Assembly (NCBI GenBank): GCA_963790965.1
Contig: CAWBQO010000006.1
Span: forward strand, 744,001 to 808,000
Direction: 5' to 3'
DNA from: CAWBQO01 sp963790965
GTDB taxonomy: Bacteria; Bacteroidota; Rhodothermia; Rhodothermales; DASSAV01
DNA: 64,000 nucleotides
Below the pieces are notes generated by a model, which was given only the letters and a program-made list of their open reading frames with translations, made no database searches and was not told the DNA's origin. How positions within the stretch are numbered: position 1 is the first letter of the stretch; every line of letters begins with the position of its first letter. Shown here piece after piece: positions 9,162 through 17,447 of the stretch. The translations under genes and the position numbers were made by a program.

Positions 9162-9670
9162 TCTTTCTCCACCCGGCGCGGCCTCGACTTGAGGCGCTGA
9201 ACCTCCTTCAACAGTTCCTCTTCGTTCTCTTCAAGCGCCTGCAAAATGCGCTCGGCCTGTTCGCGGCTGACCTTCTCGGGCGCACTCTCCGGCGTCCCCC
9301 CCAGCTGCTCTTCCGGCTCGGACTGCTCTTCCTCGGACTGAGGATCGCCTTGCTGAGGCTCTTCCGAAGGCGGCTGCTTCTCGTCCGGCTTTTGCTGCCC
9401 CTGCTCGTTCTGCTTATCGCCCTGTTCGCCGGAGCCGCCGCTACCGCCGCCGTCGCCCTTCTGTTCTTCCTCGATCTTTTTCTTGAGCGCCTGCAGCTTG
9501 GGGTCGGATGGGAACGCGGCAAGTCCGGCATTAACCGTTTGCAGCGCCTCGGGCACTTTCTCGGCAATAAACTGCCCGCCGGCTTCATGGAAGAAGCGCT
9601 CCGCCGATTGCGCCCGCGCAGTCTCAGCGCCGAGCGTCGTGATGAGCAGCAGTAAGAAGAGGATTCTCAT
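9155..9670 (-). CDS. BatC-like protein with acidic Q/E-rich linker
   Basis: A 171-residue exported protein: signal peptide ending ETARAQ, one short TPR-like helical region (residues about 25-65), a glycine then Gln/Glu/Pro-rich low-complexity linker (residues about 70-125), and a C-terminal helix REQAERILQALEENEEELLKEVQRLK. The C-terminal helix is the hallmark of BatC tails in Bacteroidota. The upstream gene supplies the TPR part, so BatC here is divided over two genes. It overlaps both neighbours by 4 and 7 bases, a tight operon arrangement. Identity as BatC-like is by tail and context; the role is unknown. Confidence 0.75.
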   Translation of the reverse strand: MRILFLLLLITTLGAETARAQSAERFFHEAGGQFIAEKVPEALQTVNAGLAAFPSDPKLQALKKKIEEEQKGDGGGSGGSGEQGDKQNEQGQQKPDEKQPPSEEPQQGDPQSEEEQSEPEEQLGGTPESAPEKVSREQAERILQALEENEEELLKEVQRLKSRPRRVEKDW

Positions 9671-10305
9671 GGCGTTCCCTCGATGATGTCTGCCACCTCG
9701 CCCGCGCGGCGTGTGAACGTGTCGAAGGCGCGCACGGTGGAATCCTGCAGGAGGCCGTCCTGCATCAGTTGCTGCGCCTCGCGGTACTGCCTCCGGGCAA
9801 CGAGCGCTTCCGCCCGCTCCTTCAGCGCCCGGGCAAATGCGGACGGTTCGATTCGATCCTGTCCGCCCTGGTTATCATCAGGGGATTTGGACGCCATCTT
9901 CCGTTTCACAAACTCATAGTTGAACCGGGCATCCTCTAAAGAGGCATCCGCCAGGAGCGCCTGCCTGTAGAGGCCGAGCGCCGCCTCCAGGTCCTGGGCT
10001 TTGTACGCCGCGTTCCCGGCATTGTACGCCGCGCGCGCGCGTTCCCGCCCGTCCGGTGCCTCCGCAACGGCGCGGAGGAGCGCTTCGCGGGAAGCCACAT
10101 AGTCCTCCAACCGGTACCGCGCCATCCCGAGGTTGTAAAGCAGTCCGAACCGCCGGCTGCTCTGCCCTTCGCCGAGGCGCTGCAGCGCATCTTCGTACGA
10201 GCGCGCCGCCTCGTCAAAACGCCCGGCTCGGTAAAGCGCATTGCCGTCCCGGCCGCCGTCGCCGCCGAGGAGCAGAAGCGAAAATAGGATGAGGCGAACG
10301 ATCAT
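9667..10305 (-). CDS. batC: BatC-like TPR protein
   Basis: A 212-residue TPR protein with a short N-terminal hydrophobic signal or anchor (MIVRLILFSLLLLGG). TPR units read GNALYRAGRFDEAARSYEDALQR, LYNLGMARYRLEDYVASREALLRAV and AAYNAGNAAYKAQDLEAALGLYRQALLADASLEDARFNYEFVKRKM; the last, with its NYE..K segment, is typical of BatC. It lies 21 bp behind batB and overlaps the second batC-like gene by 4 bases (ATGA). In most Bacteroidota BatC is a single gene with TPRs plus an acidic tail; here TPR and tail parts are separate genes. Confidence 0.82.
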   Translation of the reverse strand: MIVRLILFSLLLLGGDGGRDGNALYRAGRFDEAARSYEDALQRLGEGQSSRRFGLLYNLGMARYRLEDYVASREALLRAVAEAPDGRERARAAYNAGNAAYKAQDLEAALGLYRQALLADASLEDARFNYEFVKRKMASKSPDDNQGGQDRIEPSAFARALKERAEALVARRQYREAQQLMQDGLLQDSTVRAFDTFTRRAGEVADIIEGTP

Positions 10306-10326
10306 AAAGGTGGAAAACGAAAGCCT

Positions 10327-11349
10327 TTATCGCAAAGCACGGGGCGCGCGACGCCGGTCGCCGACGAAGCGCTCCGCCACCAGCAGCAGCAGCCCGAGCG
10401 CGAGCGGCCATCCGAACTGCTCTTCGTAGTCCTCGAACTCGTCGGAGGCGAACGCGGTCTTTTCCATGGTGCCGAGCGCCGGAATCAACTCCGGCAACGA
10501 ACTTGACGTGCGGGTGATCCGGTAATAGGCGCCTCCCTCAGCGAGCCGTTGAAGGGAAGCCGCTTCGAGGCGCGTCAGCACCGTTCGGCCCTCCCGGTCG
10601 GTCTTGTAGGTCGTACGACCCCGTTCGCGAAGCGGAATCGGCGCGCCCTCGTCCCCCCCGACCCCTGCGGCAAAGATGTGGATGTTGGCTTTACGAGCCT
10701 CATCCGTGGCCGTGCGCATATCTCCGACGTGGTTCTCGCCGTCAGAGATGAAAAGCAGTACGCGCGTTCGCTTCTCCTCCTGCCCGTCCGGGTCTTGCGC
10801 CGAAAACGCCTGCCGCGCCGCCGCCAGCGCCGCTCCGAAGTCGGTTCCGGGCGTCGGGATCAGACTCGGCTCCGCAACGTCGAGGAAGAGCCGCACGGCC
10901 CCGTAGTCGGTCGTGAGTGGGCACTGAACGAACGCATCTCCGGCAAAGAGGACCAGCCCGACGCGGTCTCCGCTCAACTCGGCCAGCAGCTTCTTGACCT
11001 CGTTCTTCGCCCTTTCGAGCCGGCTCGGTGCCACGTCTTCAGCCAGCATCGAGGCCGATACGTCGAGCGCAATCACGAGATCGACGCCCTCCCGCCGGAC
11101 TTCTCGCACGCGGGTCCCGTAACGCGGTCCGGCAAGCGCAAAGGCCAGGAGCGCGACCGCCGCGACGAGCATTGCCCCTCTCCAGCGCCTTTTGCGCAGA
11201 CTGACGGAGGTGGAGAGTCGCGCCAGAAGGGTTTCCTCCCCGAAGCGCCGCGCAGCCCGCTTTCGCTGCCACGCCGCCCAGAGGAGCGCCCCGATCACCA
11301 GCGGCACCGCCCACATCGCCCAGAAGTATTCAGGATGGAGAAAAAGCAT
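10327..11349 (-). CDS. batB: BatB, von Willebrand factor A membrane protein
   Basis: A VWA-domain membrane protein of the aerotolerance cluster. The N-terminus has two helices (YFWAMWAVPLVIGALLWAAW and GAMLVAAVALLAFALAGP), then the VWA domain with MIDAS DVSASM, RVGLVLFAGDAFVQCPLTTDYGA and LLFISDGENH, and a C-terminal helix (WPLALGLLLLVAERF). I chose the ATG at 11349 (MLFLHPEYFW); the frame is open to 11412, but those extra codons come from repeat element R1, which ends just 7 bases upstream. The insertion has therefore replaced the native leader of batB. About 340 residues is normal for the family. Confidence 0.9.
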   Translation of the reverse strand: MLFLHPEYFWAMWAVPLVIGALLWAAWQRKRAARRFGEETLLARLSTSVSLRKRRWRGAMLVAAVALLAFALAGPRYGTRVREVRREGVDLVIALDVSASMLAEDVAPSRLERAKNEVKKLLAELSGDRVGLVLFAGDAFVQCPLTTDYGAVRLFLDVAEPSLIPTPGTDFGAALAAARQAFSAQDPDGQEEKRTRVLLFISDGENHVGDMRTATDEARKANIHIFAAGVGGDEGAPIPLRERGRTTYKTDREGRTVLTRLEAASLQRLAEGGAYYRITRTSSSLPELIPALGTMEKTAFASDEFEDYEEQFGWPLALGLLLLVAERFVGDRRRAPRALR

Positions 11350-11355
11350 CTTTAG

Positions 11356-11525
11356 GAGGCTGTTGAAATAATAGAATGCGCTGTATGTAGCTGACCATGT
11401 GGACCAAAGCACCCACGCAACTTCCCCCTTGAGGGGGATTCAAGTGGGTGTTAGGCAGCGTTTCAGTCGCGTACATCGTCTCAAATATCTGCAGCGCACT
11501 CCATCGATAGTAAATCAACAGCCTG
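11356..11525 (+). mobile_element. MITE-like element copy R1, inside the bat operon
   Basis: Copy 1 of the 168-bp family. It begins GAGGCTGTTGAAATA and ends GTAAATCAACAGCCTG, which are inverted repeats of each other, with CCCCCTTGAGGGGG in the middle. Flanks are TTAG (11352-11355) and CTAG (11526-11529), a one-mismatch 4-bp duplication. It fills most of the 247-bp gap between batA and batB, whose other neighbours in the operon are 21 bp apart or overlap. It differs from R2 by only ten bases. Confidence 0.85.
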
Positions 11526-11596
11526 CTAGACAAGGGGCAAGTCGCGAAGCAAAGCATTAATCAACGCGGCGGCGGCTTCTGAATGGCCACCTCTTC

Positions 11597-12583
11597 TTAC
11601 GGGAAGGTCCTCAGGCGGGTGGACGACAGGACGACTTCGAGCAGCAACAGCGCGAGCGCCGGCCATAGGAAACGTGGATACCGCTCCTCGTAGTCCGTGT
11701 ATTGTTGTTCTTCGATCTTCGTCCGTTCGAGTGTGCTGATTTCGTCATACACCGCTCGTAGACCCTCGTTGTCGGTTGCTCGAAAATATTGGCCGCCCGT
11801 CCGCTCGGCCACCGTGCGGAGCATGTCTTCATCGATCTCCACTTTCACCATCTGGATCTGCCGACCGAGAAAGGGGTGGTTGACCACGTACGGCGCCTCG
11901 CCCCGCGTCCCGACCCCTATGGCATACACGCGCACGCCGAGCGTCTGCGCAAGCTCCGCCGCCGTGACGGGGTCGATCTCGCCGCGGTTGTTCTGCCCGT
12001 CGGTGAGCAGGATCACGACCTTACTCACAGCCTCGGTGTTCTTGAGCCGGTTCACGGCCATCGCCAGCGCGGTGCCGATTGCGGTCCCGTCTTCGATCTC
12101 GCCCATCTCCACGCGCGAAAGCATCGTCTGCAGAAAGCCGTAGTCGAGCGTCAGCGGCGCTTGCGTGTACGCCTTTCCCGCAAAGATGACAAGCCCCACG
12201 CGGTCCGTCAGGCGCTCGCTGATGAACTCGGAGGCGACTTCGCGCGCCGCTTCGAAGCGGTTGGGGAGAAAGTCCTGCGCCCGCATGGAAGTTGAAATAT
12301 CAAGCGCAAGGACGATGTCCACGCCCTCGGCAAAGCGCGTATGGACGGTGTTGCGCTCCTGCGGCCGCGCGAGCGCGAGGATGCCAAAGGCCAGCGCCGC
12401 CATGCGGAGGAGCGGCAATAAGCCGCGAAGCTTGACCCAGATGCCCTGCCGCGCTTCCCCTGCGGGGGCCACATGGCTAAAGACCAGCCCACCGCTCCGG
12501 CGGCGAAAACGCCAGACTTCCCAGGCGAGCAGCAGGGGCAACAGCGCGAGCAGCCACAGGAATTCAGGACGGGCAAACTGCAT
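11597..12583 (-). CDS. batA: BatA, von Willebrand factor A membrane protein
   Basis: A 328-residue VWA protein. It has an N-terminal helix (FLWLLALLPLLLAWEVW), a second helix (LRMAALAFGILALA), the VWA domain with MIDAS LDISTSM, DRVGLVIFAGKAYTQAPLTLDYG and VVILLTDGQNNRG, and a C-terminal helix (FLWPALALLLLEVVL). Order and length are those of BatA (aerotolerance) of Bacteroidota. The family is proposed to act as a MoxR-dependent metal-binding membrane complex in envelope stress. The usual upstream moxR and DUF58 genes are absent here; cobB lies 73 bp upstream instead, and R1 separates it from batB. Confidence 0.92.
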   Translation of the reverse strand: MQFARPEFLWLLALLPLLLAWEVWRFRRRSGGLVFSHVAPAGEARQGIWVKLRGLLPLLRMAALAFGILALARPQERNTVHTRFAEGVDIVLALDISTSMRAQDFLPNRFEAAREVASEFISERLTDRVGLVIFAGKAYTQAPLTLDYGFLQTMLSRVEMGEIEDGTAIGTALAMAVNRLKNTEAVSKVVILLTDGQNNRGEIDPVTAAELAQTLGVRVYAIGVGTRGEAPYVVNHPFLGRQIQMVKVEIDEDMLRTVAERTGGQYFRATDNEGLRAVYDEISTLERTKIEEQQYTDYEERYPRFLWPALALLLLEVVLSSTRLRTFP

Positions 12584-12656
12584 AACAAACCTCGGCCGGT
12601 AAGAGAGTTTCTGAACGGAGAAGTCCGGCTCTTGCTCCCAGCTCTACCGTATGCGG

Positions 12657-13412
12657 TCAGCCCTGCCGCAGGTTCTTCACCGCCCGGACGAGCGCGGGCA
12701 GGACCTCCCCCGCCGGCCCGACCACGACTTCATCCAGAAAGCCCGCGATTGCACTCGGCTCGACGTTCACTTCGGCGACATACGCGCCCGAATTTAAGGC
12801 GGTGAGTGGGAGGTTCGCAGCCGGATACACGAGCGCGCTCGTGCCGATGCTCAAAAACACTTCCGCGCGATCTGCCGCCGCCTCTGCCGCCTGGTAAACG
12901 CCCGCCGGCAACTGCTCGCCGAACCAGACGACGTCCGGACGCAGGAAGCCGCCACAGTCGGGGCAACGGGTAGGCTCGCCTCTTTGGAGGGGTTCCATAT
13001 CCGCCTCTTCCGCCTCGCGGCCGCACGCCTGGCAATAGCTGCGGATGATGTTGCCGTGAAGCTCGATGATCCTGCGGCTGCCCGCCCGCGCGTGAAGTCC
13101 GTCCACGTTCTGCGTAATGAGCGTAAAGTCCGGCACCATCTCCTCGAGCAGGGCGAGGGCGCGGTGGCCGGGGTTGGGCTGCTTCTCCCCTGCGACTTCT
13201 CGCCGATGGGCATACCAGCCCTGCACGAGCACCGGATTGCGCAAGAAGGCGTTGACGTTGGCCAGTTCCTCGGGCTTGAACTGCTCCCAAACTCCGCCGG
13301 GGTCACGGAACGTCGGGATGCCGCTCTCGGCAGAGATTCCCGCGCCGGTAAGCACCGCCACGCGCTCCGCACCGGCAAGGCGTTCAACCAGACGATTCGA
13401 AGGAGCCTTCAT
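12657..13412 (-). CDS. cobB: NAD-dependent protein deacylase, CobB-type sirtuin
   Basis: Removes acyl groups from lysine using NAD+. Visible motifs are GAGISAESGIPTFRD (NAD binding), the class III signature WYAHRREV (Y-x-x-R, associated with succinyl/malonyl removal in CobB and SIRT5), TQNVDGLHARAG, catalytic His in ELHGN, zinc cysteines CQACG and CPDCG, GTSALVYPAANLP and EVNVE. The ATG at 13412 (MKAPSNRLVERLAG) gives the normal 251 residues; the open frame runs upstream to 13580 but that part overlaps the preceding gene and looks non-coding. It sits between the Bat-associated gene (34-bp gap) and batA (73-bp gap), an unexpected place for a sirtuin. Confidence 0.93.
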   Translation of the reverse strand: MKAPSNRLVERLAGAERVAVLTGAGISAESGIPTFRDPGGVWEQFKPEELANVNAFLRNPVLVQGWYAHRREVAGEKQPNPGHRALALLEEMVPDFTLITQNVDGLHARAGSRRIIELHGNIIRSYCQACGREAEEADMEPLQRGEPTRCPDCGGFLRPDVVWFGEQLPAGVYQAAEAAADRAEVFLSIGTSALVYPAANLPLTALNSGAYVAEVNVEPSAIAGFLDEVVVGPAGEVLPALVRAVKNLRQG

Positions 13413-13446
13413 ACGCGATCCATCTTCGAAGAGAGGCCGGTCGACC

Positions 13447-14451
13447 TCAAGCAGGGTTTGCTTCGGCGTCCGCCGGTAGGGGCGCGACGACCGCGGGCGT
13501 GAGCGCGCGTTCGATAGCGTGAAGAACACTGCGGGTCTCGCCGACGAGCCGGCGGCCTTCGGCCGGTTCGGGCTGCGCATCGGCGAACTTGACGAGGTCG
13601 GCGGCGCTCAGGACGGCGCGGACGCGGCGCGCAAGGTCGTCCGGATAGCCGAATCGCGACCGGGCCTCGTCGAGATCTTGCGTGATCTCGCGCGTCGTGC
13701 GTTCGAGCGCCGGAAGCTTAAGCCGCCTCTCTATGTACTGGCGCAGAGTGTCCGCAAGCTCGACGTACCAGGGCTTGATTCCGTCGAACTGCGGCGGCGG
13801 CACCCGTTCCAGCGCCGCGAGCCTGCGCAAGGCTTCTTCGAGCGCCGTTTCAGGGCGCGCCGCTTCTGCCTCAGCCGCGGGCTTCCTTGCGCGGCGGCGA
13901 AGAAAGTAGTAGACCAGGCCTCCGGCAAGCAGCACACCCGCAGCGATCAAGGCCCAGAACCACCACGGCCTCGGAAACTCCTCCAGCGGCGCGAGGTCCC
14001 GGATGTCCGCAGCATCCTCGGGAACGACGGATCGAACGGGCACGGCCAGCGGCGGCGTGCCGACGGAGAAGGTGTCCGTCTCGACGGCGAGACGCACCGG
14101 CTGCGGCGGCACATAGGCGCTGTCCAGAGCAAACGTGGTCACGTCATAAACAACGCTATCCACCCGCTCCGATCTGCCTGCAAGCCTGCTCTGGAACGGC
14201 CCTCGCCGGCCGAGCACGAGGAGGTCTCCCATGAGTGTGTCGCCGAGAGCCGGGTCCGCGAAGAGCGGCCGGGCGACGCCGTTGTGCTTGACCGCGACGC
14301 TGAGCGTAAACCGTTCGCCCACGCTCACGGAGTCCTTCGAGGGCAGGACGCGGACACGCTGTGCATGAGCCTCTCCCGGGGCAACGGCGGGGATCAGAAG
14401 GCACGCGCAAAGGAGCGAGAGCGCTGGAAAGCCGGTCGTCACCTTGCTCAT
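13447..14451 (-). CDS. Bat-operon-associated single-pass membrane protein
   Basis: A 334-residue protein with a signal peptide (ending EAHAQ), a periplasmic beta domain (VRVLPSKDSVSVGERFTLSVAVKHNG, a BatD-like start), one membrane helix (WWFWALIAAGVLLAGGLVYYFL) and a cytoplasmic helical domain (residues about 190-310) containing IKPWYVELADTLRQYIERRL, the helical-domain signature of proteins found just before batA in Bacteroidota. It overlaps the antiporter stop by 4 bases and precedes cobB by 34. A role in assembling or gating the Bat complex is inference. Confidence 0.75.
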   Translation of the reverse strand: MSKVTTGFPALSLLCACLLIPAVAPGEAHAQRVRVLPSKDSVSVGERFTLSVAVKHNGVARPLFADPALGDTLMGDLLVLGRRGPFQSRLAGRSERVDSVVYDVTTFALDSAYVPPQPVRLAVETDTFSVGTPPLAVPVRSVVPEDAADIRDLAPLEEFPRPWWFWALIAAGVLLAGGLVYYFLRRRARKPAAEAEAARPETALEEALRRLAALERVPPPQFDGIKPWYVELADTLRQYIERRLKLPALERTTREITQDLDEARSRFGYPDDLARRVRAVLSAADLVKFADAQPEPAEGRRLVGETRSVLHAIERALTPAVVAPLPADAEANPA

Positions 14452-16307
14452 GCCGCTGCTTGCTCCTCCTCCGGCTCGTCCCCGCGCTCGGGGTCCACGA
14501 TGCCGATGAGAATGTCGCCCGGCGCGGCTGTGAGGGAGCTTTCGTCGCTGAGCACGTGCAGGCGTCCGGTGCTGCGCACGACGAAGGCCGGCAGCAGCCG
14601 CTTGCCGTAAATGCGCTGGAGATCCTCCACCGAGTTGCCGTTCTTGATCTCGATCGCCTCCACTTCCGCGCCCCGGTCAAACCGCTCGCTTAAAGTCGGA
14701 AAGGTCATCTTCGGACCGAAGAGCGGCCTCCCTCGCAGGTGGCGCGGCAACAGGTCCTCGTCCTGCCGGCTCCCCTTCCGCGAAGGGAGCTGGTAAAGCT
14801 CGGCGCTCTCGAAGACCTCGTTAAAGCTCAACGCCGTGAGCGAATTGACCTCGTCGTTCGGCGTCATCGCGAGCAGCCGCCCGATGCCGCCGAGGTTGAG
14901 TTCGTCCACGATCCCCTCGCTCAGCACGTTGGCCTGCTGCGCCTCCATGCCTTCACTACGTGCGCGGTAGACGTTGTGCCAGTTTGAATCCACCATGAGC
15001 ACCTGGATGCCGTGCTCCTTCAAGGCCGCCGCCAGCTTTCTCGCCCACGGGTGCGCGCCGACGAAGAGCGCGCCGTCCGGACTCGGCTGCGCCACGCCGA
15101 TGCGGCGCGCGAGCGGCGTGATCGTAAGGCCGTAGATCGCCACCGTGCCCACAATCACCATGAAGACGGTTGGCACCAGCGCTTCGGCCTGCGCAGGAAA
15201 AACGTACTGCAGCCGGAAGCTGAACAGCGAGGCGACCGCCGCCGCCACGATTCCACGCGGTGCCAGCCACGACATAAACACCTGCTCGCGCCACGACAGC
15301 TTCGTTCCCAGCGACGACAGGAAGACCGCTATCGGCCGCACGATCAGCATCAGCACCCCGAGGAAGATCAGGTTGCGCGGGTTCATGAACGAGGCGAGCG
15401 CGTTGAGTTCCAAACGCGCGCTCAAAATGATAAACAGGCTGCCGATCAGCAGGACCCGCAAATCCTCCTTGAACTCCACGATTCGCCGCACCGCTACATA
15501 AGGCTGATTGACGACCATGATGCCCATGAGCGTCGTCGCGAGAAGGCCCGACTCCGGGTGCAGGGTGTCCGAGAGCACGAAAACGCACACCACGACGGCG
15601 AGGGCAAGTGGGCTTTGCAGAAAGTCCGGCACCATGCGCCGGCGCAGGAGCAACACGAGCAGCGCCGCGCCGATGATGCTCACGCCCGTGCCGATGACGA
15701 TGTTCAGAAACAAGCCGCGCACGGCGTGTTGCACCGCAGAACCCCACGTCTGAACCACCGCCGCTTCTGCCGGGTCGTTGAGCAGCAGCACCACGTCGAG
15801 GACCAGCACCGCGAGCAGCGCGCCGATCGGGTCGATGGTGATGCCTTCCCATTTAGCCACCGTCCCAATGCGGGCGGTTGGGCGCACGTGCCGCAGGAGC
15901 GGCAGAATGACCGTAGGCCCGGTCACCACGAGGATCGCCCCGATGATGAACGACATGCTCAGGTTGAACCCGACGATGTAGTGCGCCGCCGCCGCGCCCA
16001 TGAGCCACGTGACGACGGTCCCGATCACGATCAGATTGCGAACCGCCGTGCCGACCTCGCGCAGCTCATCGATCTTCAGGCTCAGCCCGCCTTCGAAAAG
16101 AATGATCCCGACCGAGAGCGCCACGACGGCAAAGACCCATTCGCCCGCCAGCATCTCCGGCGTGAGCACGCCGCTGACCGGCCCCGCGAGGAACCCGAAG
16201 ATGAGCAGCAACAGGATAGAGGGCAGCTTGAACCGCCACGCGAGCCATTGCGCGCCGATGCCGAGCAGAAAAACGACGGCAATTCCTATCAACAAGTGTT
16301 CGGACAT
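14448..16307 (-). CDS. CPA1-type cation/proton antiporter with C-terminal TrkA-like domain
   Basis: A 619-residue inner-membrane protein with 12-13 hydrophobic helices (residues 1-400) carrying FEGGLSLKIDELR, VTGPTVILPLLRHVRP, GITIDPIGALLAVLV (the conserved acidic position of CPA1 exchangers) and WLAPRGIVAAAVASLF, followed by a Rossmann-like TrkA-N region (GALFVGAHPWARKLAAALKEHGIQVLMVDSNW) and a possible TrkA-C domain near the end. This is the NhaP/KefB-like layout, expected to exchange Na+ or K+ for H+ under nucleotide or redox control. It heads the bat string and overlaps the next gene by 4 bases (ATGA), suggesting co-translation. Confidence 0.88.
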   Translation of the reverse strand: MSEHLLIGIAVVFLLGIGAQWLAWRFKLPSILLLLIFGFLAGPVSGVLTPEMLAGEWVFAVVALSVGIILFEGGLSLKIDELREVGTAVRNLIVIGTVVTWLMGAAAAHYIVGFNLSMSFIIGAILVVTGPTVILPLLRHVRPTARIGTVAKWEGITIDPIGALLAVLVLDVVLLLNDPAEAAVVQTWGSAVQHAVRGLFLNIVIGTGVSIIGAALLVLLLRRRMVPDFLQSPLALAVVVCVFVLSDTLHPESGLLATTLMGIMVVNQPYVAVRRIVEFKEDLRVLLIGSLFIILSARLELNALASFMNPRNLIFLGVLMLIVRPIAVFLSSLGTKLSWREQVFMSWLAPRGIVAAAVASLFSFRLQYVFPAQAEALVPTVFMVIVGTVAIYGLTITPLARRIGVAQPSPDGALFVGAHPWARKLAAALKEHGIQVLMVDSNWHNVYRARSEGMEAQQANVLSEGIVDELNLGGIGRLLAMTPNDEVNSLTALSFNEVFESAELYQLPSRKGSRQDEDLLPRHLRGRPLFGPKMTFPTLSERFDRGAEVEAIEIKNGNSVEDLQRIYGKRLLPAFVVRSTGRLHVLSDESSLTAAPGDILIGIVDPERGDEPEEEQAAA

Positions 16308-16639
16308 GGGCGCTGGAGATCACTTCGGCGGCGGCATCGCCCTCTTACGGCGGTTATGCCCCCGCTGATCCGGCCGGCCGGCAGCGTTTTGCCGGACCGC
16401 AACCGCCGGTACTTCTCGGATCACCGGACCATGCGCTTTGCTTCTAATGAGGGACGGCTGGCGGCGTGGGTAGATCCTCTCATTAGTTCAGGACGACAGC
16501 CGGGGATTGCGGAGGCCGTCCGGACGTGAGGAGAATCAGAGGGGCAGCACCTCGGCATGGAATGTCCCGCCGGGCAGAACGCTGAAGGAGAGGCCCATCG
16601 CCGGTGATCTGCGCGAACCTTATGTATATCGAAGGCAAA
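16308..16639. other. Gene-free stretch before element R3
   Basis: No gene is supported. A perfect 8-bp inverted repeat, CTAATGAG (16444-16451) and CTCATTAG (16479-16486), lies in it, and a GC-rich CCGGCCGGCCGG run occurs near 16370. Both flanking genes point away from this gap, so it must hold divergent promoters. Confidence 0.5.
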
Positions 16640-16806
16640 GAGGCCGTCGAAAATAGAAAGCGTTCGATATAGCTGAAACCACGAGCCAAAATACCGACGT
16701 AACCTCCCCCTGGAGGGGGATTCAAGGGGGTGTTAGGCGGCATTCCAGCCTCGTACATTGCCCGTAAATGTGTGATGTATTCCAATCAGGGTTAAGCAAC
16801 AGCCTC
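16640..16806 (+). mobile_element. MITE-like element copy R3 with perfect CAAA duplication
   Basis: Begins GAGGCCGTCGAAAATAG and ends GCAACAGCCTC; flanked on both sides by CAAA (16636-16639 and 16807-16810), a perfect 4-bp target duplication. The central palindrome is CCCCCTGGAGGGGG. It lies between divergently transcribed genes, 46 bases before the LURP-one-like start. Confidence 0.85.
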
Positions 16807-16852
16807 CAAAGCGTACCTTAACTCCGCACCGATCACCCATCTACCCGGCGAC

Positions 16853-17437
16853 ATGCAATTTCCACTCGACCTCCGCTTTAAGCTCATCGCTATTGCCCAG
16901 CAGATTTCCGTCACCGATGCCGAAGGCGGCCTGGTGATGTACGTCAAGCAGAAGGCGTTCAAGCTCAAGGAGTCCGTCCTCGTTTACGCAGACGAAGGCA
17001 AGCGCCGGCCGCTTTGCCGCATCGAGGCAGACCGGATGATCGATTTCTCGGCGACGTACCGGATCGAGAGCATGGACGGAGCCGCCCTCGGGTCGGTAAA
17101 GCGGCGAGGTATGCGGTCCATCTGGCGGGCGCATTACGAGATCACACTGCCCGACGGCCGGGCGCTCTCCATCCGCGAGGACAATCCGTGGGTGAAGCTA
17201 GTGGATTCCTTTGTGGGCGAGGTGCCCGTGCTCGGGATGCTCACCGGATACATGCTGCACCCGACGTACCTCGTCCGCAACGAACAGGGTGACGTGCTCC
17301 TTCGCGCCGCCAAACGGCCCTCGTTCTTCGAGCGTCAGTACCGGATCGAGAAGGAAGGTGCGATCGAATCTTCCGATGCAACCATCGCCGTGCTGGGCCT
17401 GCTGATGATGCTCCTCCTGGAGCGGCGGAGAGGGTGA
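16853..17437 (+). CDS. LURP-one-related (YxjI/LOR) family protein
   Basis: A 194-residue protein of the LOR/tubby-like fold: MQFPLDLRFKLIAIAQQISVTDAEGGLVMYVKQKAFKLKESVLVYAD is the typical beta start, followed by repeated short strands (IDFSATYRIESMDGAALGSV, RAHYEITLPDGRALSIRED) and a hydrophobic C-terminal helix (IAVLGLLMMLLLE). Family members are small soluble or membrane-associated proteins of unknown bacterial function. It has no operon partner on its strand; the next gene converges on it with a gap of 10 bases. Confidence 0.75.
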   Translation: MQFPLDLRFKLIAIAQQISVTDAEGGLVMYVKQKAFKLKESVLVYADEGKRRPLCRIEADRMIDFSATYRIESMDGAALGSVKRRGMRSIWRAHYEITLPDGRALSIREDNPWVKLVDSFVGEVPVLGMLTGYMLHPTYLVRNEQGDVLLRAAKRPSFFERQYRIEKEGAIESSDATIAVLGLLMMLLLERRRG

Positions 17438-17447
17438 GGCCCTCCGC

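Noticed and set aside
12657..13580. Sirtuin starting at 13580
   Set aside because: The upstream part overlaps the preceding coding sequence and lacks sirtuin features; ATG 13412 gives the normal length.
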